Part shown: piece after piece, positions 26,822 to 36,105 of the stretch
How the letters are laid out: each line of letters begins with the position of its first letter
Numbering within the stretch: the first letter of the stretch is position 1
Assembly (NCBI RefSeq): GCF_024359525.1
Contig: NZ_JAKZEU010000001.1
Location: 558,001 to 622,000, forward strand
Length of the DNA: 64,000 bases
Origin: Paracoccus albicereus
GTDB lineage: Bacteria > Pseudomonadota > Alphaproteobacteria > Rhodobacterales > Rhodobacteraceae
Direction: 5' to 3'
Program-made: the position numbers and the translations under genes
The notes under the pieces: model-generated
Told to the model about the DNA's origin: nothing
The model's input: only the letters and a program-made list of their open reading frames with translations
The model's database searches: none

Positions 26822-28284
26822 GCCGCCTCCGCGATGGCATGGCCCACCCGCAGCGCATGCGCCGCGACGGTCAGCGCAGGGTTCACTGCGGCCGAGGTCG
26901 GCAGAACGCTGGCATCCGCGACCCACAGATTCGGATGATCGTGGCTGCGTCCCCACGGATCCACGACGCTGGTGCGGGGGTCGTTGCCCATGCGGGCCGT
27001 GCCGCATTGGTGCGAAGGTGTGGCACGATCGAACGGCTTGGACAGCACAATCGGGAATCCTGCCTTGCGCAGCACCGACTTCAGCTTGGCGACCAGCGCG
27101 AGATGCGTCTCCCAGTTCGATCGCGGCCAGTTCAAGACGATCTGTTCACCCTTCAGTGTCACCCGACTGTCGGGCGAGGGCAGATCCTCGGACATGGCGT
27201 AGAAATCCACCGCGCGATCGGCGATCGGTCCGGCCAGCCAGCCCGGCAACCCGCTAGTGATCTTCAGGATCGGGCGCGAGACCCGACCGAGCAGTTGGAT
27301 GTTGCCCAGCGGCATGTCGTCCGGCCCGCCGCGCAGGTAGAAGTCGTTCACCATCAGCGTCTTCTGGTAGATCGAGCGGTTGTGCCGCCACGGATGGACC
27401 GCCAGCACTGCCGAACAATTGTGGTTCATGAAGTTACGGCCGACCTGATCGGACGAATTCGCCAGGCCCGACGCCAGCAGGATCGCTGCGCTGTTGACCG
27501 CGCCTGCAGCCAGCACGACGGTACCAGCCTCGATGAGTTCGGCTTTCCCGTTCCGCTCCACAACTGCCCCCGTGACGTTGCCGTCTTGGTCCGCGACCAG
27601 CCGCCGCACCCGTGTCCTCGTTGCCAGCTCAACATTAGAACGTTCCAAAGCCCTGGTGAGCAAAATCGTCTCGGCGTCCATCTTGCCCGACCGCGTATCG
27701 GGGAAGCCGTCCCATGGATGCTGCCCGCGTTCCAGCCAGCGCGCGATGTCGACACCCAGCGGCAGTGAGGATGGATGCAGACCGATCCCCCGCAGGCGAC
27801 GGCGAACGTCGGCGATTTCGGCCTCGTCGGGCACCGGCGGATATGGGTAGGGAGCCGACCGAGGCGGCTCGGTCGGATCCTCGCCAGCCGCGCCGCGAAC
27901 CTGAAACAACGCCTCGGCGCGCGTATACCATGGCTCGTACTCGTCATAGGTGACCGGCCAACCCGGCGTCTTGCCACCCAGGTGCCGCATCGGACGAAAA
28001 TCCTCGGCCCGATACCGCAGCAGCACCGCGCCGTAAAATTTGGTGCTGCCACCGACGTAATAGAACATGCGCGCGTTGAAGGGCTTGCCTTCACCGTCCA
28101 GCCATTCCTCGGGCGAACGAAAATGGCCTGCGCCGAAGATCGCCTGCGGGTCGCGTGCGTGATCGCTGTCGGGCAATTGCTCGCCGCGTTCGACGATCAG
28201 GATCGGTCGACCCGTGTCGGCCAGCGCTGCCGCGACTGTCGCACCGCCCATGCCCGAGCCGATGATGAGAACGTCGGGTTTCAT
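26818..28284 (-). CDS. GMC oxidoreductase, sugar-dehydrogenase-like subunit
   Basis: 488-residue GMC-family flavoprotein distinct from the 531-residue one nearby. LIIGSGMGGATVAAALADTG is the FAD motif (6-25), GGSTKFYGAVLLRY replaces the choline-type GGGSSIN, and ATPSHQCGTARMGNDP plus the NLWVADASVLPTSAAVNPALT tail (here in two parts) form the C-terminal signature. This subgroup contains gluconate/fructose dehydrogenase large subunits and glucoside 3-dehydrogenases, which often need a small partner; none is adjacent. It overlaps the ABC ATPase stop by one base. Oxidation of an imported sugar or glycoside is the best inference. Confidence 0.9.
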   Translation of the reverse strand: MKPDVLIIGSGMGGATVAAALADTGRPILIVERGEQLPDSDHARDPQAIFGAGHFRSPEEWLDGEGKPFNARMFYYVGGSTKFYGAVLLRYRAEDFRPMRHLGGKTPGWPVTYDEYEPWYTRAEALFQVRGAAGEDPTEPPRSAPYPYPPVPDEAEIADVRRRLRGIGLHPSSLPLGVDIARWLERGQHPWDGFPDTRSGKMDAETILLTRALERSNVELATRTRVRRLVADQDGNVTGAVVERNGKAELIEAGTVVLAAGAVNSAAILLASGLANSSDQVGRNFMNHNCSAVLAVHPWRHNRSIYQKTLMVNDFYLRGGPDDMPLGNIQLLGRVSRPILKITSGLPGWLAGPIADRAVDFYAMSEDLPSPDSRVTLKGEQIVLNWPRSNWETHLALVAKLKSVLRKAGFPIVLSKPFDRATPSHQCGTARMGNDPRTSVVDPWGRSHDHPNLWVADASVLPTSAAVNPALTVAAHALRVGHAIAEAA

Positions 28285-29402
28285 CAGCGGTCGATCCGTT
28301 CCTCGGTTTCGGGATCGAACAGGACCGCCTTGTCCATGTTGACGGTGAAGTCGAAATGCGCGCCTGCCCTGGCCTCGGCGTCGGCACGCATCCGGGCGAT
28401 GCAGTCTTTGCCCGACAGGGTCATCGTCACGAAGGTGTCCGAACCCGCCGGTTCCGTCACTGCGACATCGTTGCCCAGCACCTGCAGATTGCTCGCCCGC
28501 CGATCAGCACCTTCCGCATCTGTGATCGCCTCGGGCCGGATGCCAAGGATCACACGCCGTTCAAGATGCGCGCGGACGCCCGCCCCGTCGCGCGACAGTC
28601 GCAGCCGCACAGGCCGACCAGAGGCATCCGTGATCTCGGCCGCCAGCGCGCCGTTATCCTCGACGATCTTCGCGGGGATCAGGTTCATCGACGGACTGCC
28701 CATGAAGCTTGCCACGAACATGTTCGCGGGGTCGTCATAGACTTCCTTCGCGGTGCCCAGTTGCTGGACGTAACCCTTGTTCATCACCGCGATGCGGGTG
28801 GACAGGGTCAGCGCCTCGATCTGGTCGTGGGTGACGTAGACGATCGTCGTCCCAAGCTTCTGGTGCAGCTTCTTGATCTCGGTCCGCATATCGACGCGCA
28901 GCTTGGCGTCGAGGTTCGACAAGGGCTCGTCGAACAGGAATACGTCGGGATCCCGAACCAGCGCCCGACCCATCGCGACCCGTTGGCGCTGGCCGCCCGA
29001 CAGTTGGCCGGGCTTGCGATCCAGCAGGTTCTCGATCTGCAGCAGCTTCGCGACATCGGCCAGCTTGCGGTCGCGTTCCGGTTTGGGGATGCCGTGCATC
29101 TCCATTCCGAAGGTCATGTTCTGACCCACGGTCATGTTCGGGTAAAGCGCGTAGGACTGGAACACCATCGCGATGTTGCGCTTGGACGGGTGAACGTCGT
29201 TCACGACACGGCCGTTGATCGAGATGTTGCCACCGGTGATGTTTTCCAGCCCGGCGATCATGTTCAGCAGCGTGGACTTGCCGCAACCGGACGGGCCGAC
29301 GAGGACCAGGAACTCCCCCTCCTGAACGTCGATGTCGACGCGGTGCAGCACCTCGACATTGCCGTAGGACTTGGTGACGTTGTCGATGTCGAGAAAGCTC
29401 AT
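28284..29402 (-). CDS. Sugar ABC transporter ATP-binding protein (CUT1, UgpC/MalK-like)
   Basis: 372-residue ATPase. Walker A is GPSGCGKST (about 37-45), the Q-loop lies in MVFQSYALYPNMTV, the signature is LSGGQRQRVAMGRAL, Walker B is VFLFDEPLSNLDA and the switch His lies in YVTHDQIEA. The C-terminal OB-type regulatory region (GIRPEAITD) is normal for CUT1 importers. An AAGGGG lies before the ATG. It is cytoplasmic and pairs with the two permeases encoded just upstream. Confidence 0.94.
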   Translation of the reverse strand: MSFLDIDNVTKSYGNVEVLHRVDIDVQEGEFLVLVGPSGCGKSTLLNMIAGLENITGGNISINGRVVNDVHPSKRNIAMVFQSYALYPNMTVGQNMTFGMEMHGIPKPERDRKLADVAKLLQIENLLDRKPGQLSGGQRQRVAMGRALVRDPDVFLFDEPLSNLDAKLRVDMRTEIKKLHQKLGTTIVYVTHDQIEALTLSTRIAVMNKGYVQQLGTAKEVYDDPANMFVASFMGSPSMNLIPAKIVEDNGALAAEITDASGRPVRLRLSRDGAGVRAHLERRVILGIRPEAITDAEGADRRASNLQVLGNDVAVTEPAGSDTFVTMTLSGKDCIARMRADAEARAGAHFDFTVNMDKAVLFDPETEERIDR

Positions 29403-29405
29403 GTT

Positions 29406-30287
29406 CTACCCCTTGACCGATCCGGCCATCAGCCCGCGCACGAAGTAGCGGCCGGCAACGATATAGACGAACAGCGTCGGCAGCGCGGCGAGGATCGCGC
29501 CCGCGAAATGAACGTTGTATTCCTTCACCCCGGTCGATGACTGCACAAGGTTGTTCAGCGCCACCGTCATCGGCTGCGCGCTGAGCCCCGCGAAGGACAC
29601 GCCGAACAGGAAGTCGTTCCAGATGTTGGTGAACTGCCAGATGATGCAGACGACCGCGATGGGGCCGCTGACCGGCAGCATGATCCGCCAGAAGATGCGG
29701 AAGAAGCCTGCGCCGTCGATCATCGCGGATTTCACCAACTCGGTCGGGAAGGCGGCGTAGTAGTTGCGGAAATACAGCGTCGAAAAGCCGATCCCGTAGA
29801 CGACATGGACGAGGATCAGGCCGGGAAGGCTGCCCGACAGGCCCAGCTCGCCCAAGATCCGCGCCATCGGGATCAGCACGATCTGGAACGGGATGAAGCA
29901 GGAGAACAGCATCAGGCCGAACAGAATCGTGTCGCCGCGGAAGCGCCACTTGGTCAGGATATAGCCGTTCAGCGCGCCAAGCGCGGTCGAGATTGCGACG
30001 GCGGGCACCACCATCAGGATCGAGTTGAGGAAATACGGCTTCAGCCCCGTCGCCTCGACCCCGATCTGCGCCGTCGACCACGCCGACGCCCAAGGCGCGA
30101 AGGTCGGGTCCTGCGGCAGCGCCAGCATGTTGCCCGAGGTGATCTCGGACAGCGGCTTCACCGAGTTGATCACCATGATGAAGAAGGGCAGCAGGTAGAA
30201 CAGCGCGAAGAAGATCAGCACCACGTAGATGAAGGTGCGGGTGATCCTGCCGGTGCGAACCGCGGTGTCCTGCGTGGCGATGGCCAT
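29406..30287 (-). CDS. Sugar ABC transporter permease (MalG type)
   Basis: 293-residue inner-membrane permease with six predicted helices; the first spans about 17-39. The EAA loop facing the ATPase reads ELVKSAMIDGAGFFRIFWRI, here one helix past GIGFSTLYFRNYY. SVKPLSEITSG after helix 1 is typical of MalG-like CUT1 subunits. ATG 30287 overlaps the stop of the other permease by one base. Substrate specificity follows the binding protein at 31261-32517. Confidence 0.92.
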   Translation of the reverse strand: MAIATQDTAVRTGRITRTFIYVVLIFFALFYLLPFFIMVINSVKPLSEITSGNMLALPQDPTFAPWASAWSTAQIGVEATGLKPYFLNSILMVVPAVAISTALGALNGYILTKWRFRGDTILFGLMLFSCFIPFQIVLIPMARILGELGLSGSLPGLILVHVVYGIGFSTLYFRNYYAAFPTELVKSAMIDGAGFFRIFWRIMLPVSGPIAVVCIIWQFTNIWNDFLFGVSFAGLSAQPMTVALNNLVQSSTGVKEYNVHFAGAILAALPTLFVYIVAGRYFVRGLMAGSVKG

Positions 30288-31189
30288 CACGACTTCTCCC
30301 GCAGTTCGGCGTAAATGTAGGGCACCATCACTGCGGCGACGCCCATCAGCATGATGACCGCACTGGCCGCGCCGACGCCCATCTGGTTCCGGGTGAAGGT
30401 ATAGGAATACATGAACGTCGCGGGCAGTTCGGTCGCCCGGCCCGGGCCGCCGCCGGTCAGCGCGATCACCAGGTCGTAGGATTTGATCGCCAAATGCGCG
30501 AGGATCACGAAGGCCGACATGAAGGCGGGACGCAACAGCGGGATCACGATACGGCGGTACAGCTGCCAGTTCGAGGCGCCGTCAATCTGCGCGGCTTTCA
30601 GCATCTCGTTGTCGATGCCGCGCAGGCCGGCCAGGAACATCGCCATCACGAAGCCTGACGATTGCCAGACCGCGGCAAGCACCAGCGTGTAGATCGCGAA
30701 ATCGCGGTCCTTGATCCAGCCGAACTTGAAGCTTTCCCAGCCCCACAGATGCATCGTGTGTTCCAGCCCGATGCCGGGGTCCAGGAACCACTTCCACGCG
30801 GTGCCGGTCACGATGAAGCTCAGTGCCATCGGATACAGATAGATCGGCCGAAGCACGCCCTCGCCGCGGATTTTCTGGTCAAGGAAGATCGCCAGCGTCA
30901 AGCCGATCGCCATGCAGATGACGATATAAAGGCTGGCGAAGATGGCGAGGTTGACCAGCGCCGTGTGCCAGGCGGACAGGCCGAACAGCGTCGCGTAATT
31001 GTCGAATCCGACCAGTCCGTAGCTAGGCAGCATCTTGCTGTCGGTAAACGACAGATAGATCGTGAAGACGATGAAGCCGTAGACGAAGATCATTACCGCC
31101 GCGATCGACGGCGACAGAACCAGCCTGGGCAGCCAGTCCTGCAACCGGGAACGCAGGTCCGGACCTTCCGCGTGATCGACGCTTGCCAT
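30287..31189 (-). CDS. Sugar ABC transporter permease (MalF type)
   Basis: 300-residue permease with six predicted helices. LPRLVLSPSIAAVMIFVYGF opens the first helix, and the EAA loop is MLKAAQIDGASNWQLYRRIV. GLVGFDNYATLF, RPIYLYPMALSFIVTGTAWK and ALTGGGPGRATELPATFMY are features I associate with glucose-type (GtsB-like) CUT1 systems. It is separated from the binding-protein gene by 71 bases holding two stem-loops, and is translationally coupled to the second permease. Confidence 0.92.
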   Translation of the reverse strand: MASVDHAEGPDLRSRLQDWLPRLVLSPSIAAVMIFVYGFIVFTIYLSFTDSKMLPSYGLVGFDNYATLFGLSAWHTALVNLAIFASLYIVICMAIGLTLAIFLDQKIRGEGVLRPIYLYPMALSFIVTGTAWKWFLDPGIGLEHTMHLWGWESFKFGWIKDRDFAIYTLVLAAVWQSSGFVMAMFLAGLRGIDNEMLKAAQIDGASNWQLYRRIVIPLLRPAFMSAFVILAHLAIKSYDLVIALTGGGPGRATELPATFMYSYTFTRNQMGVGAASAVIMLMGVAAVMVPYIYAELREKS

Positions 31190-31207
31190 GAACTCTCCCC
31201 CCTCACG

Positions 31208-31253
31208 AACCGCCCGTGACGGCGGTTGGCCGGGCAGGCGGACCCGCCCGGCC
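31208..31253 (-). promoter_or_regulatory. Two abutting stem-loops between binding-protein and permease genes
   Basis: Two perfect hairpins lie back to back: AACCGCC/GGCGGTT with a 6-base loop (31208-31227) and GGCCGGGC/GCCCGGCC with a 10-base loop (31228-31253). Neither has a T-run, so they look like 3'-end stabilisers or attenuators rather than full terminators. In other importer operons such structures keep the binding protein in excess over the membrane subunits; that role here is inference. Confidence 0.7.
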
Positions 31254-31260
31254 GTCGTCG

Positions 31261-32517
31261 TTATTGAGCGGCTTCGACCGCGTTCACCATTTCTTCGGCT
31301 GCCGTCTGGCTGTCGTACTCGCCGTTGAAATGCGCGGTGATGACGTCATACATCGCGTTCTTCACCGCGGCCGGGTTGGCGTGTCCGTGGGCCATCGAGC
31401 CCAGAAGATTTCCCGATTCCGACGCGGCGGCGAGTTGTTCCATGCCCTTCTTGGCACAGTCGTCCAGTTCGTCGCCCGAGACGTCGGTGCGCGCAGGCAC
31501 CGACCCCTTCACCTTGTTGAAGGCGATCTGGAATTCGGGCGATTCGATGGCCGAAGCCATCGCGTTCTGTGCCGCGGTCGCCTCTTCGTCGCTCTGCTGG
31601 AACATCACGAACTGGTCGCTGTTGAAGGTCACGAAATCGCCCGTGCCCGGCACCCGGAAGCACAGGAAGTCGGTGCCCGGAACCTTGCCGGCATTGATGA
31701 ATTCGCCCTTGGCCCAGTCACCCATGATCTGGAACGCGGCTTCGTCGTTGATGACCATGGCCGAGGCGAGGTTCCAGTCGCGGCCCGAGAAGTTGTCATC
31801 CACGAATTCGCGCAACTGCGACATCTTGTCGAAGGCCTGAACCATCTGCTTGCCGCCCAGAGCCTCGGGGTCGAGGTCAATCATGGCTTTCTGGTAGAAT
31901 TCGGCTCCGCCCGTCGCCAGCACGGCGCTGTCGAACATCGTCGCGTCCTGCCAGGGCTGACCGCCATGCGCGAGCGCCACCTTCCCTGCGTCCTTGGCCT
32001 TCTGCAGGGCAGCAATGAATTCGTCCCAGGTGGTCGGCTCGGCGATGCCCAGTTCGTCCAGCATCGGCTTGTTGGCCCAGACCCAGTTGGTCGAGTGGAC
32101 GTTGACCGGCGCGGCGATCCAGTTTTCGCCGGGCTTCGAGAATTTCTGAATCGCGGCCGGGATCACCTCATCCCAGTTCTCTTCGGCGGCGACGTCGTTC
32201 AGGTTCGCCAGAACCTCACCCTGGTTCGCCCAGTCGAGGATGTCGAAGCCCAGCATCTGCACGGCGGTCGGCGGGTCGCCGGCGGTCACGCGCGCGCGCA
32301 GCGCAGTCATCGCGGCCTCGCCACCGCCGCCCGCGACCGGCATGTCCTGCCAGCCGATGCCCTGAGCTTCCAGGTTTTCCTTGAGGACGTTCAGCGCGGC
32401 AGCTTCACCGCCCGCCGTCCACCAGTGCAGAACTTCGACGTCGGCAGCCTGCGCCGCCGCACCGGCAGCCAGACTGATCGCAAGGGCCGACACACCGGCC
32501 TTGGCAGAAAATTTCAT
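31261..32517 (-). CDS. Sugar ABC transporter substrate-binding protein (CUT1, glucose-type)
   Basis: 418-residue periplasmic binding protein. A signal peptide ([19 protein letters not shown], cleavage near AQAA|D at 23) precedes [19 protein letters not shown], the usual lobe-1 start of glucose/mannose-type (GtsA-like) proteins. [15 protein letters not shown] and [12 protein letters not shown] are typical ligand-side segments. AGGGAGGA precedes the ATG at 32517; the frame runs far upstream only as shadow. It is the first gene of the ten-gene operon and divergent from the LacI gene at 32760. The ligand is probably a hexose or small glycoside. Confidence 0.92.
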   Translation of the reverse strand: MKFSAKAGVSALAISLAAGAAAQAADVEVLHWWTAGGEAAALNVLKENLEAQGIGWQDMPVAGGGGEAAMTALRARVTAGDPPTAVQMLGFDILDWANQGEVLANLNDVAAEENWDEVIPAAIQKFSKPGENWIAAPVNVHSTNWVWANKPMLDELGIAEPTTWDEFIAALQKAKDAGKVALAHGGQPWQDATMFDSAVLATGGAEFYQKAMIDLDPEALGGKQMVQAFDKMSQLREFVDDNFSGRDWNLASAMVINDEAAFQIMGDWAKGEFINAGKVPGTDFLCFRVPGTGDFVTFNSDQFVMFQQSDEEATAAQNAMASAIESPEFQIAFNKVKGSVPARTDVSGDELDDCAKKGMEQLAAASESGNLLGSMAHGHANPAAVKNAMYDVITAHFNGEYDSQTAAEEMVNAVEAAQ

Positions 32518-32564
32518 GGTCTTCCTCCCTTTCGCTGATCCCCGACTCCCCGGGGGATGACAGA

Positions 32565-32578
32565 TTAAAACGTTACAA
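32565..32578. promoter_or_regulatory. LacI-type operator near the sugar operon start
   Basis: TTAAAACGTTACAA matches a LacI-type palindrome TTGTAACGTTACAA in 10 of the 14 symmetry positions, centred on CG. It lies 48 bases upstream of the binding-protein ATG, where it would control the minus-strand operon. A sister site is at 32676. Confidence 0.65.
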
Positions 32579-32675
32579 GACCGTCCCGCGTCAACCGCAA
32601 ATTCATGGCGGCCATTCCCTGCCCACGTTGACGCTGCGCTCGTTTGTGTCGCTGCATCGCAGCGATCAAAAGCAG

Positions 32676-32689
32676 TTGTAACGTTGCAT
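32676..32689. promoter_or_regulatory. LacI-type operator near the divergent lacI gene
   Basis: TTGTAACGTTGCAT contains the same TTGTAACGTT core as the site at 32565, in opposite orientation, 111 bases away centre to centre. The first possible ATG of the LacI gene (32688) lies inside it, which argues that translation starts further downstream and that the gene represses itself. Confidence 0.65.
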
Positions 32690-32759
32690 GAAACTCGCCT
32701 ACGCTCGTCTTGATCCCAGACAGAGCCGACCCGTGCCAGACACTGCCGCCCCTTCCACG

Positions 32760-33755
32760 ATGCGCAACCGTGTGACCTTGCGCACCATTGCAGCCGATAC
32801 GGGGTTGGCGGTGACGACCGTGTCTCGCGCGCTGGCCAACGACCCGCGGATCGCCGCTGCAACGCGCGCGCTGGTGGCCGAGGCCGCCAGTCGGCTGGGC
32901 TACGTGCCCGATCGCGCGGCGCAGCGCCTGCGTACCGGGCGCACCAAGGTCATCCAGCTTCTGCTGAACCTCGACCACGAATTCCTCAGCTTCACCCATG
33001 AGATGCTGGGCGGCCTTTCCGATTCTCTCGCCGGGACCGGCTATTCGGTGACGCTGTTTCCCGACATTCTCGACCGCGACCGGCTGACCAGTATCCGCCA
33101 GATCGTCGAGGGGCGTCTGGGCGACGGCGTGATCTTCAACCGGACCGAGACCTTCGATCCGCGCGTTCGCTACCTGACAGAACAGGGCTTTCCCTTCGTC
33201 TGCCATGGACGCACCGAATTCAGCGCGCCGCACCCTTGGGTTGACTTCGACAACGAAGCCTTCGCGCGGCTGGCGGTTCAGCGTCTGCTGGACAAGGGCA
33301 GGCGCCGGATCCTGATCGTGCTGCCGCTGGAGAAGTATTCGTTCAGCCAGCATCTGCGCTGGGGTGCGGTCGCAGCGGCGCGCGATGCGGGCGCGACCTG
33401 CGAGATCCCGGACGAAGTCAATCTGGATACGCCGCAGGACGAGGTCGCAGCGTGGTTGCGGGCGCGTCTTCGCCAGGAAGACCGGCCTGATGGCATCGTC
33501 TGCGTGGGCGAGATCGCGGCGATGATTGCGTTGTCTGCCGTCGCGGATACCGGGCTGGCGATGGGCCGCGATCTGGATGTCGTCGCGAAGCAGGCCAGCG
33601 GCGTCTTCGATCTGCTGCGTCCCAAGATCGACATCTTCGTCGAGGATCTGCGCCAGACCGGTCGCGCGATGGGCGAGATCCTGTTGCGTTCGATGGCGGG
33701 CGAGGATCCGGCCGGGCTGCAGGTGCTGCTGCCGCCGCGTCAAAGCTTCACCTGA
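32760..33755 (+). CDS. LacI-family regulator of the sugar operon
   Basis: 331-residue LacI/GalR regulator. The helix-turn-helix is [20 protein letters not shown] (about 4-23), followed by the hinge and a sugar-binding core ([54 protein letters not shown]). ATG 32760 gives the normal short N-terminus; ATG 32688 and GTG 32733 are also in frame, but the first falls inside a candidate operator. It faces the sugar operon and very probably binds the two TTGTAACGTT sites between them. It ends 11 bases from the convergent hydratase gene. Confidence 0.9.
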   Translation: MRNRVTLRTIAADTGLAVTTVSRALANDPRIAAATRALVAEAASRLGYVPDRAAQRLRTGRTKVIQLLLNLDHEFLSFTHEMLGGLSDSLAGTGYSVTLFPDILDRDRLTSIRQIVEGRLGDGVIFNRTETFDPRVRYLTEQGFPFVCHGRTEFSAPHPWVDFDNEAFARLAVQRLLDKGRRRILIVLPLEKYSFSQHLRWGAVAAARDAGATCEIPDEVNLDTPQDEVAAWLRARLRQEDRPDGIVCVGEIAAMIALSAVADTGLAMGRDLDVVAKQASGVFDLLRPKIDIFVEDLRQTGRAMGEILLRSMAGEDPAGLQVLLPPRQSFT

Positions 33756-33766
33756 CCCGCGACCGA

Positions 33767-34537
33767 TCATCGCCCGGTGAACACCGGTTGGCGCTTGTCC
33801 GCGAATGCGGCCACGCCCTCGGCCTTGTCGTCGCTGGCGGCGATCATTCCGCTGCCCAAGGCCTCGATCATCGCAGCGCGGTCCTCACCGACGGCGGCGT
33901 GGATCATGTATTTCGCGGTCTCGGTCGCGCGGGGTGAGGTCTTGCGGAGGTGTTCAGCGATCTGCAGCGCGATGGAAAGCGGATCGTCCGAGACTTCGGC
34001 GACGAAGCCGCAGGCGAATGCCCGCTCGGCGTTCAGCCGACGCCCGAACAGCGTCATTTCCTTCAGGACCGGTTCGGGCAGCAGGCGCGTCAGCCTTTGG
34101 GTGCCTGACCAGCCTGGTACGATGCCGACTTGGGTCTCGGGCAGCGCCAGCGTTGCGGTTGGCGCGATGACCCTGATGTCGCAAGCGGCGGCCAGTTCCA
34201 GCCCGCCGCCGAAGGCATGGGCGCCGATCACCGCGATGGTCGGTTTCGACAGCCGCGCCAGTCGGTCGAAGACGCGATGGCCGTCACGCACCCAGTGCCG
34301 GGCAAAATCGGCGGGCGACAGATCCGCCCAAGCCTTGATGTCGGCCCCCGCACAGAAGGCGCGCGAGGGCTCAGCCGTCAGAAGCACCGCGCGAATTGTG
34401 CGGTCGCGCTCGATCGCGTCGCAATGGACAGCCAGATCGTCCAGCATCGCCGATGTGAAGGCATTCAGCTTGGCGGGATTGTCCAGCCGCAGCTTTGCGA
34501 CACCCGCGTCGCGGTCGAGATGGACGCGGCCGCTCAC
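33767..34537 (-). CDS. Enoyl-CoA hydratase/isomerase family protein
   Basis: 256-residue crotonase-fold enzyme. NPAKLNAFTSAML is the CoA-binding start, AFCAGADIKAW and HAFGGGLELAAACD build the oxyanion hole, and LPETQVGIVPGWSGTQRL carries the acidic residue position. It acts on a CoA thioester, most likely hydrating an enoyl-CoA, although isomerase or hydrolase activity is possible in this fold. It starts at GTG 34537, overlapping the CoA-transferase stop as GTGA, so the two are co-translated and probably consecutive in one pathway. Confidence 0.9.
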   Translation of the reverse strand: MSGRVHLDRDAGVAKLRLDNPAKLNAFTSAMLDDLAVHCDAIERDRTIRAVLLTAEPSRAFCAGADIKAWADLSPADFARHWVRDGHRVFDRLARLSKPTIAVIGAHAFGGGLELAAACDIRVIAPTATLALPETQVGIVPGWSGTQRLTRLLPEPVLKEMTLFGRRLNAERAFACGFVAEVSDDPLSIALQIAEHLRKTSPRATETAKYMIHAAVGEDRAAMIEALGSGMIAASDDKAEGVAAFADKRQPVFTGR

Positions 34538-36105
34538 AACGCCAGTTCCATCGGGTCTTCGGACAGCAGCGACAGCGGCATCGTGGTGGCGTTTTCGGCG
34601 ACCGTCACGCGTCCTTGAGAGGCGGCCGCGATGTCGCGCGCGGGGTCGATCCCCGGCATGATCTCGGTCGCGACCAACCCTTCAGGCGTCAGTCGGATCA
34701 CGCAGCGTTCAGTGATGTAGAGCACATCCTGCCCGGTCTCGACCGCGCGGCGGCCCGAAAAGGTGACGTGCTCGACCTCGTTCACCATCTTGGTGAATTT
34801 GCCCGGTTTCGTGATCCGCAGCCCGTCCGGTGCCAGGTCGAACTCTGCCGCCGCCTCGAAGAAGCCGGAGAAAACGATCTTGCGAGCGTTGGCCGTGATG
34901 TCGACGAAGCCGCCGCAGCCTGCCGTCAGGTAGGGTTTCTTGCCCAGTTTCGAGACGTTGACGTTGCCCTGCCGATCGACCTCTAGGAAGGACAGGAACG
35001 ACATGTCGAAGCCGCCTCCCTGGAAATAGCTGAACTGGTTCGGCGAGGGCACGAAGGCATGCGCGTTGGAGGCGCAGCCGAAGGCGAAGCCGGTCAGCGG
35101 CATGCCCCCGACGGCGCCCTGCTCGATCGCCCAGGTCACCGCCTGCGGATGGCCCGCCTCCAGCAGGATGCGCGGCACCATCGCCGAGATTCCGAAGCCC
35201 AGATTGGCCGTCTGCCCGCGCCGCAATTCCATCGCGGCCCGGCGCGCGATCACCTTCTCGACCCCGTGTTCGGCCAGCGTGAAGCTGTCCCAGGGCCGCA
35301 TGATCTCGCCCGAGATGGCGGGATCGTAGTCGGTTTCCGTCGTCTGGCGCTGGTCGGGCGCGACCACGATCAGGTCGACCAGATGGCCCGGGACATGCAC
35401 GTCGTGTGGCCGCAGGCTGCCCGCCGCGGTGACCCGCTTGACCTGTGCAATGACGAGGCCGCGGTGATTACGCGCGGCGATGGCTTGATCGAGCCCGCCC
35501 AGATACGCGCCTTCATGTTCGTAGGTCAGGTTGCCATGCTCGTCGGCGGTGGTGGCGCGGATGATCGCGACATCCGGCACGATGTTTGGGAAATGCAGCC
35601 AAGTCTCGCCCGCGAAATCGTGGCGATGAACGATCGGATGCGCCGCGGCGGCTGCATTCATCGCGCAGCCCTGCCGGATCGGATCGACGAAGGTGTCCAG
35701 ACCGACGCGCGTCAGCACGCCCGGCCGCCGCGCCGCAACGTCGCGATGCATGTCGAACATGATCCCCGACGGCACGTTGTAGGCCAGCACGCGATCCTCG
35801 ACGATCATCTTCCAAATTTCTGGCATTTCCAGCGAGGACGGGCCCGAAGGGTATGATCCGCCGAGGATGCGGCTCAACAGACCGTCTTTTGCGATGTGAT
35901 CGATGCCCTTCACGCCGTACATGTCCCCCGCGGCGATCGGATGCAGCGTCGTCAGATTGCGCGGGTGGCCCTCGGCGTCGAACCGCGCGCCGATCGCTGC
36001 CAGCACCGCGTCCGGGCAGCCGAGTGCCGAGGACGACGACACCGTGACGACCGCGCCATCCGCGATCCGTGCGGCAGCCTCGGCGGCGGTGACGATCTTA
36101 CCCAT
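34534..36105 (-). CDS. Fused CoA-transferase (acetate/3-oxoacid type)
   Basis: 523-residue single-chain family I CoA-transferase joining alpha-like and beta-like halves. SSSSALGCPDAVLAAIG near the start, ILGGSYPSGPSSLEMPEIW, and the second half with RRGQTANLGFGISAMVP are typical. The glutamate in WAIEQGAVGGMPL is the probable CoA-accepting residue. It activates a carboxylic acid by transfer from another acyl-CoA. GGAGG lies before the ATG, which overlaps the Gfo/Idh/MocA stop by one base. The acid substrate is unknown; the operon pairs it with a dehydrogenase and a crotonase. Confidence 0.9.
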   Translation of the reverse strand: MGKIVTAAEAAARIADGAVVTVSSSSALGCPDAVLAAIGARFDAEGHPRNLTTLHPIAAGDMYGVKGIDHIAKDGLLSRILGGSYPSGPSSLEMPEIWKMIVEDRVLAYNVPSGIMFDMHRDVAARRPGVLTRVGLDTFVDPIRQGCAMNAAAAAHPIVHRHDFAGETWLHFPNIVPDVAIIRATTADEHGNLTYEHEGAYLGGLDQAIAARNHRGLVIAQVKRVTAAGSLRPHDVHVPGHLVDLIVVAPDQRQTTETDYDPAISGEIMRPWDSFTLAEHGVEKVIARRAAMELRRGQTANLGFGISAMVPRILLEAGHPQAVTWAIEQGAVGGMPLTGFAFGCASNAHAFVPSPNQFSYFQGGGFDMSFLSFLEVDRQGNVNVSKLGKKPYLTAGCGGFVDITANARKIVFSGFFEAAAEFDLAPDGLRITKPGKFTKMVNEVEHVTFSGRRAVETGQDVLYITERCVIRLTPEGLVATEIMPGIDPARDIAAASQGRVTVAENATTMPLSLLSEDPMELAL

